A stretch of 64,000 bases of DNA, from the NCBI RefSeq assembly GCF_032854445.1, contig NC_088296.1:10018706-10082705 (forward strand), in the 5' to 3' direction. Positions 23,327-37,000 of the stretch are shown in pieces. Position 1 is the stretch's first letter. The number at the start of each line of letters is the position of its first letter. Under the pieces are notes generated by a model. The model had not been told where the DNA came from and made no database searches. It saw nothing but the letters and a program-made list of their open reading frames with translations. The position numbers and the translations under genes are program-made. Origin of the DNA: Liolophura sinensis (Eukaryota; Mollusca; Polyplacophora; Chitonida; Chitonidae).

Positions 23327-23450
23327 GCTGCCGGCATGTGCGCGCGTACCTAACCGGATATGAGTATCACTGATGGAACACGTACGCCATCTGGCGCCTA
23401 TGGATGGAACTAAAAGTGAATGCGCCCCATTGGCTTCGTAACTGTATAGG

Positions 23451-24927
23451 CCTATGCTCCCATGCGAATACACAAAAGTCTAGATGCAAAGGGGAATACC
23501 TCGTCATCACAAAACCGATAATAATTAGAAACTCCATTAACACTTGATCTGATACTATATCTCCCAACGAGCCATCATAAAGTCAGCAATTAATACTAAT
23601 TATAAGTCGTGTACACTTTATTCTGTGTATTTACTGTAAACAACCAAAGCATGCAACCCTATTGATTTTTTTCTGGAATATTTAGCATGTAATGAGTAAC
23701 CTATGGTCGCCAATACACGACATTAATCTTTTTCAAGACCAATCTGTGATTAACTAATCTAGTTTAGCCTATTGAACGGGTTTACTCTGCATGGAGAATC
23801 ACTGTCGTTATATGACACACATGGATGTATTCAAACTAAATGACAAAAACATAGGTTATCATTTGAGTATTCTACAAAGAACATGGACACTCTTTTATTT
23901 CTTTGTATTGGTTATTATTTAAATCTTGGCATCGAAACTGACATTCGCATTCCAGCTGTCAACCATAAATGTGACGTGCCAAAATCACAGGACCATTTCC
24001 AATATAACGTTCAAAAGAAACCACCACAGGACTGAAATAGTATACACAGCAACAAGCTACGGCGGTTCCAAAAAGAGAAGCAGTCATCAACAATTCTTAG
24101 ATGACCTATCCGTAAATCAGTATCTTAGTCGAGTACAATGCTACCTGGACGCCGTACTGAAGACATTTATATGACATTTATATCTGAATACCGCAGCGAG
24201 ATTCATGGGTGAAGGAAACTAAACGTGTCGAGAGTAAACCACCGCCTTTTGGCAGGTTCCTGACAAAACTCCCTGACTTAAAGCTAGTTTATACATTGTA
24301 CCCACCACGGAATGCATTTGTAGTTCTGCAAGATGCCATACGTTTATCATCCAGTATTTATTTATTTATTTCATTTGTGTTTTACGCCGTACTACACTTA
24401 TACGACGAGGGCCATCATTACGGTGGGAGGAAACCTGACAGCCCGGGTGAAATCCGCTGGCTGCTGGAAGACCTTCCCACGTACGGCCCATGACCCTGTG
24501 GTCCAAGTACATATCAATGTGTTACACTCAGAGAATAGCGCGCATATACCATCTCAGTAAACATGAACCAATAACAACTTTGTAAAACATATTATTGTCT
24601 TTTGTGGGTTGTGACACAAAGCTATAGCATACCAAAGGCACACATAGAGAAAGGTAGGTCACGGATCGTAACAAACGTAAGGTACAGGTCCCACGTGATT
24701 TTAGACATATACAGCAGCGAAGGGGTTACTTTTGAAAAAACAAGGAAGTACCATCACAAAGCCGACGACCCATTTAAATTTCATGTATACCGACTTCTGC
24801 ATTAGGACACTCACATACGTGCACATATAGCTAAAAGCCTATAGGTGTGGATCCGGGCTATCTATGTTTGTAATTATGAAGAACCAGATAAGATTGCACT
24901 TTATAGGAATTCTGACAGCAAACACTC
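23451..24927. other. Intergenic stretch upstream of gene 2
   Basis: Contains an antisense SINE at 24356-24492 and R3-like words near 24040-24170. The gene 2 promoter should be near the right end. TTTATAGGAATTCTGACAGC precedes the start codon; its second half is shared with gene 3. No other gene is supported. Confidence 0.5.
24356..24492 (-). repeat. SINE, antisense, 5'-truncated
   Basis: TTTATTTATTTATTTCATTT, then GTGTTTTACGCCGTACTACA and the body to GACCTTCCCACGTACGGCC. There is a small deletion in the tail region. Confidence 0.8.
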
Positions 24928-25006
24928 ATGGAATCTCAGAAGCCCACAAGACGCTGGGGTGAGATTCTGATTTCGCTGGTCATTCTGACATCGATATGTG
25001 TCCCAG
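24928..25006 (+). CDS. Gene 2 first coding exon: signal peptide
   Basis: ATG at 24928, donor GTAAGT after 79 bp, phase 1. [12 protein letters not shown] precedes the hydrophobic core [28 protein letters not shown] lies just upstream and is shared with gene 3; it could be 5' UTR or, ending in CAG, a 3' splice site of a 5' UTR intron. Confidence 0.87.
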
Positions 25007-28000
25007 GTAAGTTATACCTGTAGTGTAACCGTGTTAGAGTTAGGGCAGGTGAAACAGATTTCCTCAGTTGTATACAGTGTATTTTCGTCTTTGTCGACCT
25101 TAACGGAGCGATCTGAAAACTTGTGTATTGATATTAGCAGCTACACATTTTTCTTGTTACAGTACACACAGAGACAGACACTCAAACGTGTGAGTTTAGC
25201 TCTGGAGGTACCAATTAAATTAGTCAAGCAAGCGGAGACTCGGCTCGAATACGGGACCTGATTGATTACAGACGTTTTAACAAATATTCGCAAAGCTCCG
25301 TCAGTTGACTTTCCTGTCATCACCTCAGTTTTATAGTGTAAAACCAAAGCAGCGATGAGAGTGTGATAACTGGCAAATACCACACGTGACCCGTGAAATC
25401 CGACCGCTTGTCAGTTTACCTTACCTGGTGTTTACACTGTTTATGTAAATGCTTAAATAGTAGCAAAAACAAGGAGGCTTGTCTGGGATCAAGGCTTGCC
25501 TGATGTCAGTTTGCTATGTGTTAGGAGGACATGTCTGATGAAACATTCGAGTTCTGACATAATGAACTTCCGCTCGTATTTTTGGTTGGCTTTCCCAGAT
25601 ATAATGACACGTAAAGCGTTACATTCCCTACATACTGTATAATACGCCACTATTTCCACCTGAATGATCCAAAAGTTCACGTAAACGAAGGAGAATGATA
25701 GTTTTAATAGAACAGAGCTATAGTGCAGCTATCCCCACTCATGTTTGGATGCTACTTAAAAATCCCTTTCGCTTTGTAGCGATGTTTTGCCCGAGGCTTA
25801 GATGCAAATCCGAACATTACGTTCGTTTTATATTTGTTTAAAAGCCCTTCGATGAGTATTTAAGATACATCAGTGATACCTGAAATTTTGTTAAAGAAAA
25901 CCCTGTAACAGAAAAGGAGATACATCAGTGTTACCTGATATTTAAAAAAAAAAGACACCGTAACAAGAGAAGACGAACATATTAATAAAGGCATCACATT
26001 CTATAGTCTAATTATTTTAGAGAATCGCCCATATTCAGCTGTCTGTAAGATCAGCCATACTCGCTACCAAAATTGCGTTTCGTTTGTGACAGGTAACAAG
26101 ACAAATGGATATGTCGTACGTTTATAAAACATGCAATATTATTGCACTTAGAATACTTTTTCTAATTCTTAATGTTAAACTCTGTAAGCCTGTTTTTAAC
26201 ACCCAGAACGCATTGCCTCGGGTGAAGTCAAAACTATTTAAGAACAAATGGCATGCTGGGCAATGGGCATAGATAATAATAACACGCAGTAGCACAGCGT
26301 ACATTTATACTGATCCAGGAACAGACTACATTGCTTTATATAATTTCCTAACATCCCGCTCTACCCTTGACGTGTGGCAATTTTCCAGTTATCACACTGT
26401 CCTCGCTCCTCTCATTTTGCCCTCGATGCCATAGTCTGTTGTATACTAGCAGCTAAATAAGGTCAGTGACGACTCTGTAGTGGAGAGTAAATAGGTCAGC
26501 ATATCTTATGTAAATAGAACTGGTAACATCTAGCAGGGCTCATGGACACGTAGGGTGAATAATTTCCAGTTGAATACAAATGAATAATTTCCAGTTAAAT
26601 ACAACTATATAATTGTGAAACAAATCACCAACCAGAGTGTTATACTCCCTAACATGAAGGCGTTTGATGGAGTATCCTTGCCACACGACTTTGTGAAGCA
26701 GTAACTTGAGAGGTATAATGAAATCAACGGATCGAACTGGTGCTAGAAAACGAGATATGTGCACAATAAAGAAAACTACAACAGGGAGTAAAACCAGAGC
26801 AATACAATTACCAGAGGGAAACAGCCAACAATTTGCAATGATGAAATCAAATCAGATTCGAAGTCGAATGCAAGTATATGAATCTCGGATGCGCGTTGAT
26901 ACCAACTATTCATACAGCCACAGTGTTGAAGTATGCAATTGTTTGGTGTTTTACGCCGTACTTATACGACAGCGGCTAGCATTATGGGGCTGGGGGTGGG
27001 GGGGGGGTGAATATACTGAAGTAATATATACGCATACCTGTACAACGCCTATCCCCAGGTTAAATGGAATTAGAATAAACTATAAACAAAAGATCACCAG
27101 ATATCCTGACCAATGCATATATTTACCAGTACCAATGTTCCACTCACTGTAGATTTCGAGACAAATCTATTCTCATAACGATCTTTAACACAAACCACAA
27201 ATAACAAAGTGTATGAAGTACGAAATGCGGACGGAATCATGCAAAGAGAAGCCATCAACAGTTTCCACTTATGTTTAAAAGACCCAAAGAATGTTATAGG
27301 TGAATGAGTGAAATCGGTATTCAAATCCGGTGCCATGCTAGTTTTGCAACCGAGCATATATCCAACGTGGTGTTGTGATTCAACACGATGAATATAAAGT
27401 CTCCTACTTTCGAGTTTAGCGGAATTAGACACAATCGTAAGAAATTCTGGACGCTCTGTGCATATTTACTTACAAGAGGATTATACTCACTGCAAAACTT
27501 TGACAATTTAGAGTGAAGATGTTGCTGGTGGACTTAGCATGCCCGAAGTCTTGGACCCTTTGCATTGTTTTAATATTATTGTACGTTAAATGTGATGACA
27601 GCACAGCATTTTGAGTAATTCTATACCAGTGATGTCATGAACAGTTGGAATAAAACCTTCATTGAGGTAAATTAACTGGGAGGCCGTAATTTTATTGATC
27701 ACGTGATTATTTGCCCGCTATCACACTGTCGTCACTCTTCTGGTTTTTCTCTCTGTGCTGTACATCTTAATTATTTTGTATTCCTGCATACATCAGGATT
27801 GTACTGGTGGTTTAAGCGTCCCCGAGGAATGATCCTTTTGTTTTCATGTCATTGAATGTTAAATGTGATCACAACAGCCCTCTGAGTAATTCTACACCAT
27901 TGACGTCTAATAAACAGTAATGAATAAAAATGTATTTTTGTTTAACCAAGTTCTGTTTAAGCCATGGTGGATGGTCTACGTTACTACTATTTATGCATTT

Positions 28001-31000
28001 AAAAGACCAGCAAGGATATAACCCTGAATGAGCTTAATTGACAACAGGCCGTATTTCATTGGTTTCCTGTGAGCATTTACTACCTATCATCCTGTCGTCG
28101 CTACTCTGGTATTTTCAATGAGCTGTACGCCTTAATTATTTTACATTTGCTATGCATGGATCGGTTAAAGCTAGCAAATCATCACTATGGCGATTAGCGA
28201 ATGAGAAAGATCGGGCCTGGTGAGGAATACATAGATTGAGCACATAGACGTATTCATACGAGAACATGTATAGGTCAGCCAAAATGGAGAACAATTTGTA
28301 CCATAACATTGCTGATATATGGTCTGCCCGAATTTTATATGGATGTTGCTGATAAGAAATTCTAGCAACTCGATGATCTGAACAACGAGACATTCCCTTG
28401 AATGATACCCCTTGTATGTAGTTAAACTCAAGACGACTTTGTTTCTTTTAAAGCTAATGTATCGGTGACCAGTTTAATACAGTAAGTGATTAGAGAGAGT
28501 AGAGAAACCCCAAGTGGAAATACCTTTATACGGTACATATATTTCATAGTTTAGTTCTTTAGTGTGACGTTAGATGGCGTTTTCTTAACGGACTAGTTTA
28601 TGAATAAATAATTTGTGATGTAGATTGTTACAGCTCTAGACGTGTACGCCAGTTACAAGATTCTTATTTATTTATTTATTTGATTGGTGTTTTACGCCGT
28701 TCTCAAGAATATTTCACTTATACGACGGCGGTCAGTATTATGGTGAGGGAAAACCGGACAGAGCCCGGGGGAAACCCATGACCATACGCAAGTTGGTGGC
28801 AGACCTTCCCACGTACTGACGGAGAGGAAGCCAACATGAGCTGGATGAACTCACAGCGACCGCATTGTTGAGAAGCTTCTGGGTCATTACTCTGCGCTTG
28901 CGCGCTAACCAAATGAGCCACGGAGGTCCCCTACAAGATTCTTAAGCATGCTACTAATCAAACACTGATAATTTACAAATTCAGATTTGAAATTGTGCCA
29001 TTTTGAAGTCGGCGTGAGGGGAGATCCTTGAACAGTTATATATTGTTGAGTAATTTTAAACCTATGATGTCTAATTAACTGCAGTTAACTTCACTGCATA
29101 TTTTCACCTAATTCTCCTTAACCCATGGTGGTAGGAGGCGTGTAAACTGCTGTGGTTGAAGCATTTACATGAACAATTGTAATAAAACACAAAAGCAGGC
29201 AAACTGACAAGAGGCCACATTTCCTTCAGTTGCATGTGATTATAATGCTTTTCACTATAATGCTGGCCACTGTCATATAAGTGAAATATTCCTCAGTAAG
29301 GCGTAAAACACCAATCAAATAAATTTTGAAAAGCTTTTCATTTACGGACGGGATATCTTGTTCTACTCAGGTAGATGGTTGTTAGCTAAAATGCTTCAAA
29401 CACCACGGAATGAACATATCTGGGGCTACCGTTTGGTGCAGACTTTACAAACTTTACAAAGTGGTTATAGCTTTCAATTTACAGGCCATTGAAAATACTT
29501 AGCTTCAAATTCCTAAATTTAGTTTTACACTGTGTCACAGTCCGAATCACAGTACAGAAAAAAACTGGAATACACCAAACTATATGTCATGTAATACTAC
29601 AAAAGACCACCATAAAAGTACACCATAGAGAGTAAATCAAGAGCAGCGACGAGTGTGATAGTTGGCAAATGGTCATACGCAATCGGTCAAACACGGCTTC
29701 TTGTCAATTTTCCTCAGCTAACATAATTTAGCAAACCACATGCCCACGTGTTGGAAAGTGTTTTTTCAGCCTTGTTCAATGATAATAACGAAATAGTAAT
29801 TGTATTATAGGTTTTATTACTTATTTAAGTAAATATTTGTTCTTAGCACTTGTTTAGCTTGTGTGATATGTCGCTTTGATTTGATTTCCTTTATGCATAT
29901 CATAGGTATGGAAGCTATAAACTGCGGCGGGACAACATGTGGATATTGGACATCATGTGGGCAGAGTGGTTGTCGTTGCAAACCAGGATATGCTGGTTAA
30001 GGCGTTGTACCTGGAAGTAATGTGCGATTTTGCTCAAGTAAGTTATCAGCATAAGCAGATATAATTCTTACACATAATTAAAATTGCATCTAATGCAGTA
30101 TATTTACTCAACGGTTTTGAAGTTAATAATTATATGCGAATGCATTGTTTACTTGCAACAACTTTTGTGCATAAAGCTGTCAGTAAAGGAGTCAGCTTGG
30201 GTTGTTTAGTTCTTGTCAAATCTATGTTATAATAAACACAAAGTTCAAGATTTGTCGTTAATACCCTGAAATACATGTAAACTTAATACCATTTTAATCT
30301 AAAAGTAATTTAGGTTCTACCCGTGTTTTCAAGTCTTCCTCTTCGGTCGTACATGAGAAGGTCTGACAACAACCTGCGAACGGTTGTGGGTGTGTCTCAG
30401 GGTTTACCCGGTTTCCTCGGGCAAAAATGCTGGCCGCTGTCGTCCATAAATAGATGCTACCTGTATTTAAAGTTTGTTTCTAATTTATCAACAAGAGTTA
30501 ATATTGTGAATAATAGATAAATGTAATGTGAAAACACGTTCGTCACAACTGAGCAACCCAGGTAACAGATATGTCCAGGCATGAGCAAGTGAGGTTCACG
30601 CAGTGTCGATGATACTGTTCTGTCACAGTCTGACCATTGGAAGAAGTGTTGCAAGTGGCGCTTGCCATGTATAATGAGCATCGTCACTTGGCCTGTTATC
30701 TCTCTTGCCAAGTATATCTCAGAATCTGTTCGTTGTTTTAAACTCTTACCTTTATCTTAGTTGCAAAGGCACGGTTCTCCCGGCTCTGGCTGCCGTTGTA
30801 TAAGTGAAAAATTCTTGAGTACGATGTGAAACACCAATCAAATAAATAAAAAATAAAGTAAGGAAAAAACGGGGCTTGTCCTGTGATACATTCTGACACG
30901 TGACCTGCTCGAGAACAGTACACACCGTAGCTCGTTCTGTAAAGGGTGTACTGATATTTAAACGGTTGTGCGAGTGTTCATTTACAGAGAGATGGCGAAA

Positions 31001-34000
31001 TACAGGAGAGTGGGTGAGTTTTCTTAATATGAAAGCGACCTAGCGATTAAATCAATGTATTGTATCATTAAAACATTCATACTTACCATATTTGTGGAGA
31101 ATGCAACAGTATGTCTACACTGCACAGAGTTCAAATTTGGCCCCTGAAATAATGCGTATTTTTGCATGTACAGCCTCATGTAAGTTCCTCTTCCCCTCTT
31201 TGGATTTTATTTATTTATTTGATTGGTTTTTTACGCCGTACTCAAGAATATTTCACTTGTACGACGGCGGCCAGCATTATGGTGGGTGGAAACCGGGCAT
31301 AGCCCGGGGGAAACCCATGACCATCCGTAGGTTGCTGTAAGACCTTCCCACGTACGGCCGTAGAGGAAGCCAGCATGAACTGGACATGAACTCACAGCGA
31401 CCGCATTGGTGAGAGACTCCTGGGTCATTACGCTGCGCTAGCGCGATAATCAACTAAGCCACGGAGCCCCCCTTCATTGGATACGATACCAATCCTGGGT
31501 CGGATCATACCACTGACTTAGAAATGGTACTTGATGCCGCCTCATCACTGAGGGGTTAGAGCAAGGAAACAGGAGTGGTTGGACCAGTGTAGATATAATC
31601 TACACTGTAGGTATAATGTTACTTAGTAGACATAATGTAACTGAGTGGGGTGTCGTGTATGGGAGTCCTTGCCATGATCTTTCAGTGACGGAATAGACTC
31701 GTCTTACGTAAAGAAGACACAGTACATATACAAACGTCTAATGACTCCTTGTCGTCATGACTGAAAAATGGTTAAGTACGACGTTAAAACCCAAGCATAC
31801 ATACATACATACATACATACATACATACATACATACATACATACATACGTACAATCTGTTTTGTGCGATATCTGCTTCAGTTAGTTTGATTTGGTACATT
31901 CTGTATGGTGTATAAAACCGAGCGAAAAATCACACGTTGTCTCACATGAGATCATACTGTAACAATTATTGCATGACAGAGTGGACTCTCATGATTTATC
32001 ATGATCCCACTCAGTGCATGAAAAATGTGAGTCGTCTGCACCTGAAGTTTGTCAAAGGCTGCACGCAACGTAAAAAGATCGACTGGATACGTAGATCAAG
32101 TGACTGGACTAAATATGGGTCGCCTTTTCATTACATTAATTACAAGAATTAAAATAGACACAGTGTGTAATTCTGTACCCATGTAAAACTAATAAATAAC
32201 AATAATAAAAATATGTGTACCCTGCACCCTGCAATATCCTGTGATGAATGCTGGATCTTTATCCCATTACAGGGGAGACAATTGTACTTCCAGGTAACTT
32301 TTTTGACTTACCTCGAAAGGTAGATTATTTTGAAATCGCCACAAATTGTATATTAAATGTGATGACAGCACAGCATTTTGAGTAATTGCATTTTTGTTAC
32401 CTAATTCTGCTTCAGCCGTGGTGCTAATTGCTACTTTTTAAGCGTTTTCATGAACAGTTAGAATGAAACCCTAATTGGGGTAAATTGGCAAGAAGCCGTG
32501 TTTCACCGGTTACATGTGGCCATTGCCAGCCATCACACTGTCGTCGCTGCTCTGGGTTTACTCTCTATGCTGTAAATCTTTAATTATATTAGCATTGTTC
32601 ATTTTACTTAGGGATCTCTCGGGCAAAACAGATGGCATCTTACGTCTAAATGCGGGATCCTAACCTGAGAGACTAATGCCATCGTTCTCATTTTTGATCT
32701 GCGATCTCCGCGCGACATTTTTAACCTTGTACTTACTTTTATCTTGGGAACCTTCATAGTAGAGACCTGAAGCATGGTACTTACTTTTTGGCTCAGGAAC
32801 CCTCTCTCGATCAGTCTGCGTGACGTCGTTCTTCCTTCAGGCAACTGGCAAAGCAGGGCACATGTTTGAATACAGCTGTCGATGGGTAGACCGTAGCATT
32901 TATTCAGGAGAGTTGACAAGCACGTGGTGAAGGAAGATGGTATTGCTTTACTCATAAATCTGACAAAGTGAGATTTAATTGTTACTACCGAAGAAATTCT
33001 GGTTTTCTTACTGGTCAGTCCGCATTGGATAAACTGTGATATTTACCAAATAGCCAGGTAATATAGCCTCACGCGTTGGGTATTTTTTGCGTATACCTAT
33101 GGAGTCACAGATGGATGTGGAGGCCGTTAATTGGGGCAAGACGATTGTGGAGAATGTAGGGGTCAATAGCAATGCCATGTCTTCTTTTTTATAATACAGT
33201 TAACATCAACAAAGTGTGATAAAAATGTTCTTAACATTTTTAGGACCATTAAATTGCAAACTGAGCAGAAAATAACTAACTGCCCATCTAAGACGTGTCG
33301 TCAGCAAAACGGCAAAACTTCTGTGAAAAGGCAGACGGCATTGGTCACATGGCCGATATTAATTCAATAAAAGTGACCTCGTCAAAACATCGAACATCTT
33401 GACAAAATAGCTCGTATAACGCGCACACCCCGCTGACATAATCATGTAATCTCGCAGTAAAACTGCTATCCAATAAATCATTGCTTGACTTACATCGTCT
33501 AGGAAATGTGTCCAATAATTCATCAAATGCTTTTAAACCTAGAACAAGGAATAAAATTTAGTTTGCTTTAATATCTTTTTAGTATTTACCTATATACTTC
33601 TACTTTTGGCAAATTTAATGTTCTCATACTGTCAACTGTCACAGATAAAATAGCTGACGGATGTAGAGGGCATTGTCGATACAGGGCGACATGTTTACAA
33701 AGAGGGCGCTGTCGTTGTATCGAGCAATCAGCTATTCCGATATTCTCTTATGGAAGATCAGTTAAGTTTTGTCTTCGTGAGTGAGAGTCATACAAAGTTT
33801 TAATAGTGTATCTGTAATATAGTAATGCTGCTTCTCCTAGAAAAGCAAATGTGTACCTTTTGTACACAATCATACCCTATTGTGCCTGTGAAAACTTGCC
33901 ACCGTTAATGTTTTTCTGCATAAGTTAACAGTAAATCATAGTTTACGTCTGTGTAACTTCTTTACTTGATGGTAGCTCTCGCCCAAATTACAAAGAAATA

Positions 34001-37000
34001 CCCAACAACGATACTGCAAATGTCTTTACAATCTTTTGAAAAACTAAAGACATCGTTATGGGCGTATAGACGCGGTCATAATGCACGAGAGTTGCCGCAG
34101 ACTTGATTTGTACCACAGAAATACTTGTGAAATCATCATACTTTTCTTTGGTGGCCAATACAACTTTATGTAACTGGTTCCTCATCGCGCAAGAATGTAT
34201 TGAACATTTTTTGTTGTAAAATAGAAAAATGTCAGACTGGAAAGGGAATGTGTCCTGTCAACACCACGTGTAAAAAGGTGTACTCGTGGGATGAGACTAA
34301 AGCGTGTCTTTGCTCGGCTGGGGCACACAGGTCTGCTAAAGGAGAGTGTCTAGGTGAGTAATACTTTACATCAGTCATCAGCTTTGGGGAAGTCAGTGTG
34401 AACTGAACTAAATTCTATGTCTTTTAACGGGTCGCCTATATTCAGCTATCTTTAAAATCATACTCGTTGTCAAAATTGACTTCAGCCACTGACACGTAAC
34501 AACCCAATCTCTACACACTGACACATTAAACGTCCATATTATTACAAGGAAAATGCAGTTAGAATACTTTTTCTGATTCATAATGTTACAGCCTACAAGC
34601 TTCGTTTCGACACTCATTGTTTTGGGTTACGTTATAATTATTCAATAGCAAGTTACATACTGGAAAAAGGGCGTGGAGAGTAATTTGTTATATAATAGAT
34701 GCACCAACAAACGATTAGAGCAAACACCACACAGTAACACAGCCTACACGACTGTCTCTGCGAATAGACTGCGTGGCTTTAATTTCCTAACATCCATCCC
34801 TAAGTCCATAGCGTTGTAAGATAATATGCTACAAGAGATAAAATAAAATTCAGTTATAAGGGTTGTATTATACTAAAACGTGTAAACAATTTCAAATATA
34901 GCAGTGTCAGTAACAGGGTTTACAGTTCAGTCGACAGCAGTTTAGGTAACTGGTGTCGCCCTCCGTCAAAACACGTTGAACTCTTCCAAATATCCAACAC
35001 ACCACGGTTTTTTTTAAATATTTATAACGTCACCCTAGGCAGTGGGTCGAAAACCGGGCGTATGAACTTTAACAATTCGAATTAGAAAACTGTCGTAACT
35101 TTATTTCTCCTTACAATAATATATGACCGCATTTGTGATACATGCAGGCTCCGGGGATATTGCACTGCACTATAGAGGGCTGACCACTATGACGAAATCG
35201 GACACTGTTAAAACGAAATTGTGCCATAATAATATATCATATGATAGATGTGAAAATGTCATAGAATCATAAAGTATAAATAGTGTTTTTTATTAACACT
35301 TTGTTTAATATGTTGAATGTCCGATGTTTCTAGATACTTTGATACATATCTAACTTATATGAGTCACCCAGCGAAAATTTACCGTTCAAAATAATACAAA
35401 GGCAGATAACGACACACACTGCTTTAGTTGTTTCCCCTTAAACATGTTGGAAATATCGGATGGAGAAGGTTTTACAATAATTACTTTTGTTTTCCCTATA
35501 CTTAATGAAAGTTTAATTTCATATAACAAGTCTTGCACTTTTGTAACTTCATGCGTCCTAGTATTTATGGTTTTGTTAATACTTTCTGGAGAATAAGAGA
35601 AGCTGATATCATCGACAAAGAGCACAAAGCCCAATAGGGCAGAAGACTTATTAACATTGAAATAACAGCCTAAAACGTGACTTAAATAAATCTTTGATAT
35701 AAAGTAGAAAGATTATTGGACCTAGAATAGAACCCATGGCACACCATATTTAATGGGACATGGTACAAGAAAGCAGTAATTATAAAGGACATCTTGGCAA
35801 AGATTAGGAAGGTATCTTCGAAACCAGTGCTTTGTTGACCCCATGCGAAGAGTATATTGGCTGCATGTCATAGATGTGCCAAGTTCTTGTAGTTAATTAT
35901 ATCTCGCTTATGCTTGAAACGTCCTAACCAGACATCAACGAATGTGCCAACAAGCCAGAGCGATGTGGCAACAACGCCGTTTGTGAAAACACGGTAGGCA
36001 GCTACAAGTGCGTGTGTGCGGAGGGATACAGGCAGGGTGAACAGGTCGGGTGCAATCTGGGTAAGTAAATGTAAACACAAGCAGAAAACGGGATAAATAC
36101 AGGGGGTTTTTCGTAGATCTTTCCACACCTATGATACAATGATGGCGTTTGTCCCTCACTAGTCATCCATTTATTCATGTAATGTGTCATGATGTTTATA
36201 GTGCGACCTCACTAAAGCACCATGCCGAATACTTAATATCATCTCCGTTACACTGACTCCATTGATAGGATCACAGTAGAAAGGAAAATATAAGCGTCAA
36301 GTCCGACATTCATATACCATTCGTAGTCCGTAAAAGGCGTTCCAAGTCGATAATCGCAAGATCCATTTCCAAAACAACGTTTAAACATTAACTCCCAAAG
36401 ACAAAGGTATGTAGAAATCATACAAATAAGAAAGAAAGCTGGTACACACAAGAGAGAAGCGGTCATCAGTTTTCAATGATGCCGGGCAGACAATAAATAT
36501 TCCAGGCATGAATTCCATATCCATAAGTTCAAATTCGTAGTCCGTGAATGAGTTCCAGGTCAAACAATTAAACAAGTATCTCAGTCGCGCTTTAATTGCA
36601 ACTGTTCATAAAGGCATCATGCTGATGTAATGACCATGGCTACCTTTGCGGCCCCTAGCCCCAGGTTAAGCGGTATTAGATACAGTTTGAAAATGACGAG
36701 AGTTACAGACCCTAACCGACCAGATTATGATTCAAAAGTAACGAACGATTACGTCTTCTCCGTTAATATGTAAGATGTCATGCTCAAAGAGGCGCCATCT
36801 ATGATGTTACACATGATATACAAGATAGACGGTTGCACTGGGCAGGCAGCGCCATCTATGTTGTTAAATATCATTTACGTGATAGATATGTACATAGGGA
36901 TAACAGCGCCGTCTATGTGGTTGATCACAATGCAGATCGCCAGAGATTCTGAATGCTCTGTCCATACCTGCCCACAAGAGTGTTATACTAATAGTAAAAT

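Larger units (their letters stand above)
19700..23450. mobile_element. ISL2EU-like DNA transposon with THAP/DDE transposase and SAP gene
   Basis: Inverted termini are visible. TGTTCCATCAGCGATACACA plus TATCC at 19759-19783 pairs with the inverse complement of 23356-23380 (23 of 25 positions identical). Weaker pairing extends outward to GTTAC at about 19710 and 23442. The element is about 3.7 kb and encodes a transposase rightward and a SAP-domain protein leftward, converging. From knowledge, ISL2EU elements pair a THAP/DDE transposase with a YqaJ-type nuclease protein, so this is the best match. Target-site duplications could not be fixed because the exact ends are uncertain. The nuclease half of the second gene was not found. 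Confidence 0.7.
25007..29905. other. Large first intron of gene 2, transposon-rich
   Basis: Contains R2 copies (25325, 27590, 27845, 29035, 29625), an R3 copy (27170-27530), a G-rich tract near 26985-27010 with a SINE tail piece, a Penelope RT remnant (28136-28431, minus) and a full SINE with target duplication (28667). I saw no additional EGF exon. Confidence 0.55.
30038..33644. other. Gene 2 intron with SINEs and R2
   Basis: Holds SINE tail fragments (about 30340-30450 and 30770-30855), a full SINE at 31204, a second SINE-like family at about 31500-31850 ending in a (CATA)n tract, and an inverted R2 copy at 32345. No coding exon is supported. Confidence 0.55.

Noticed and set aside
26985-27010. 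G-rich tract as a possible G-quadruplex regulatory element
   Set aside because: A single degenerate run inside a SINE tail remnant, with no promoter nearby.
32608-32955. 115-codon minus-strand open frame containing GTAAGTAC donor-like words
   Set aside because: No recognisable domain, no partner exon and antisense within gene 2; overlaps an R2-flanked intron region.
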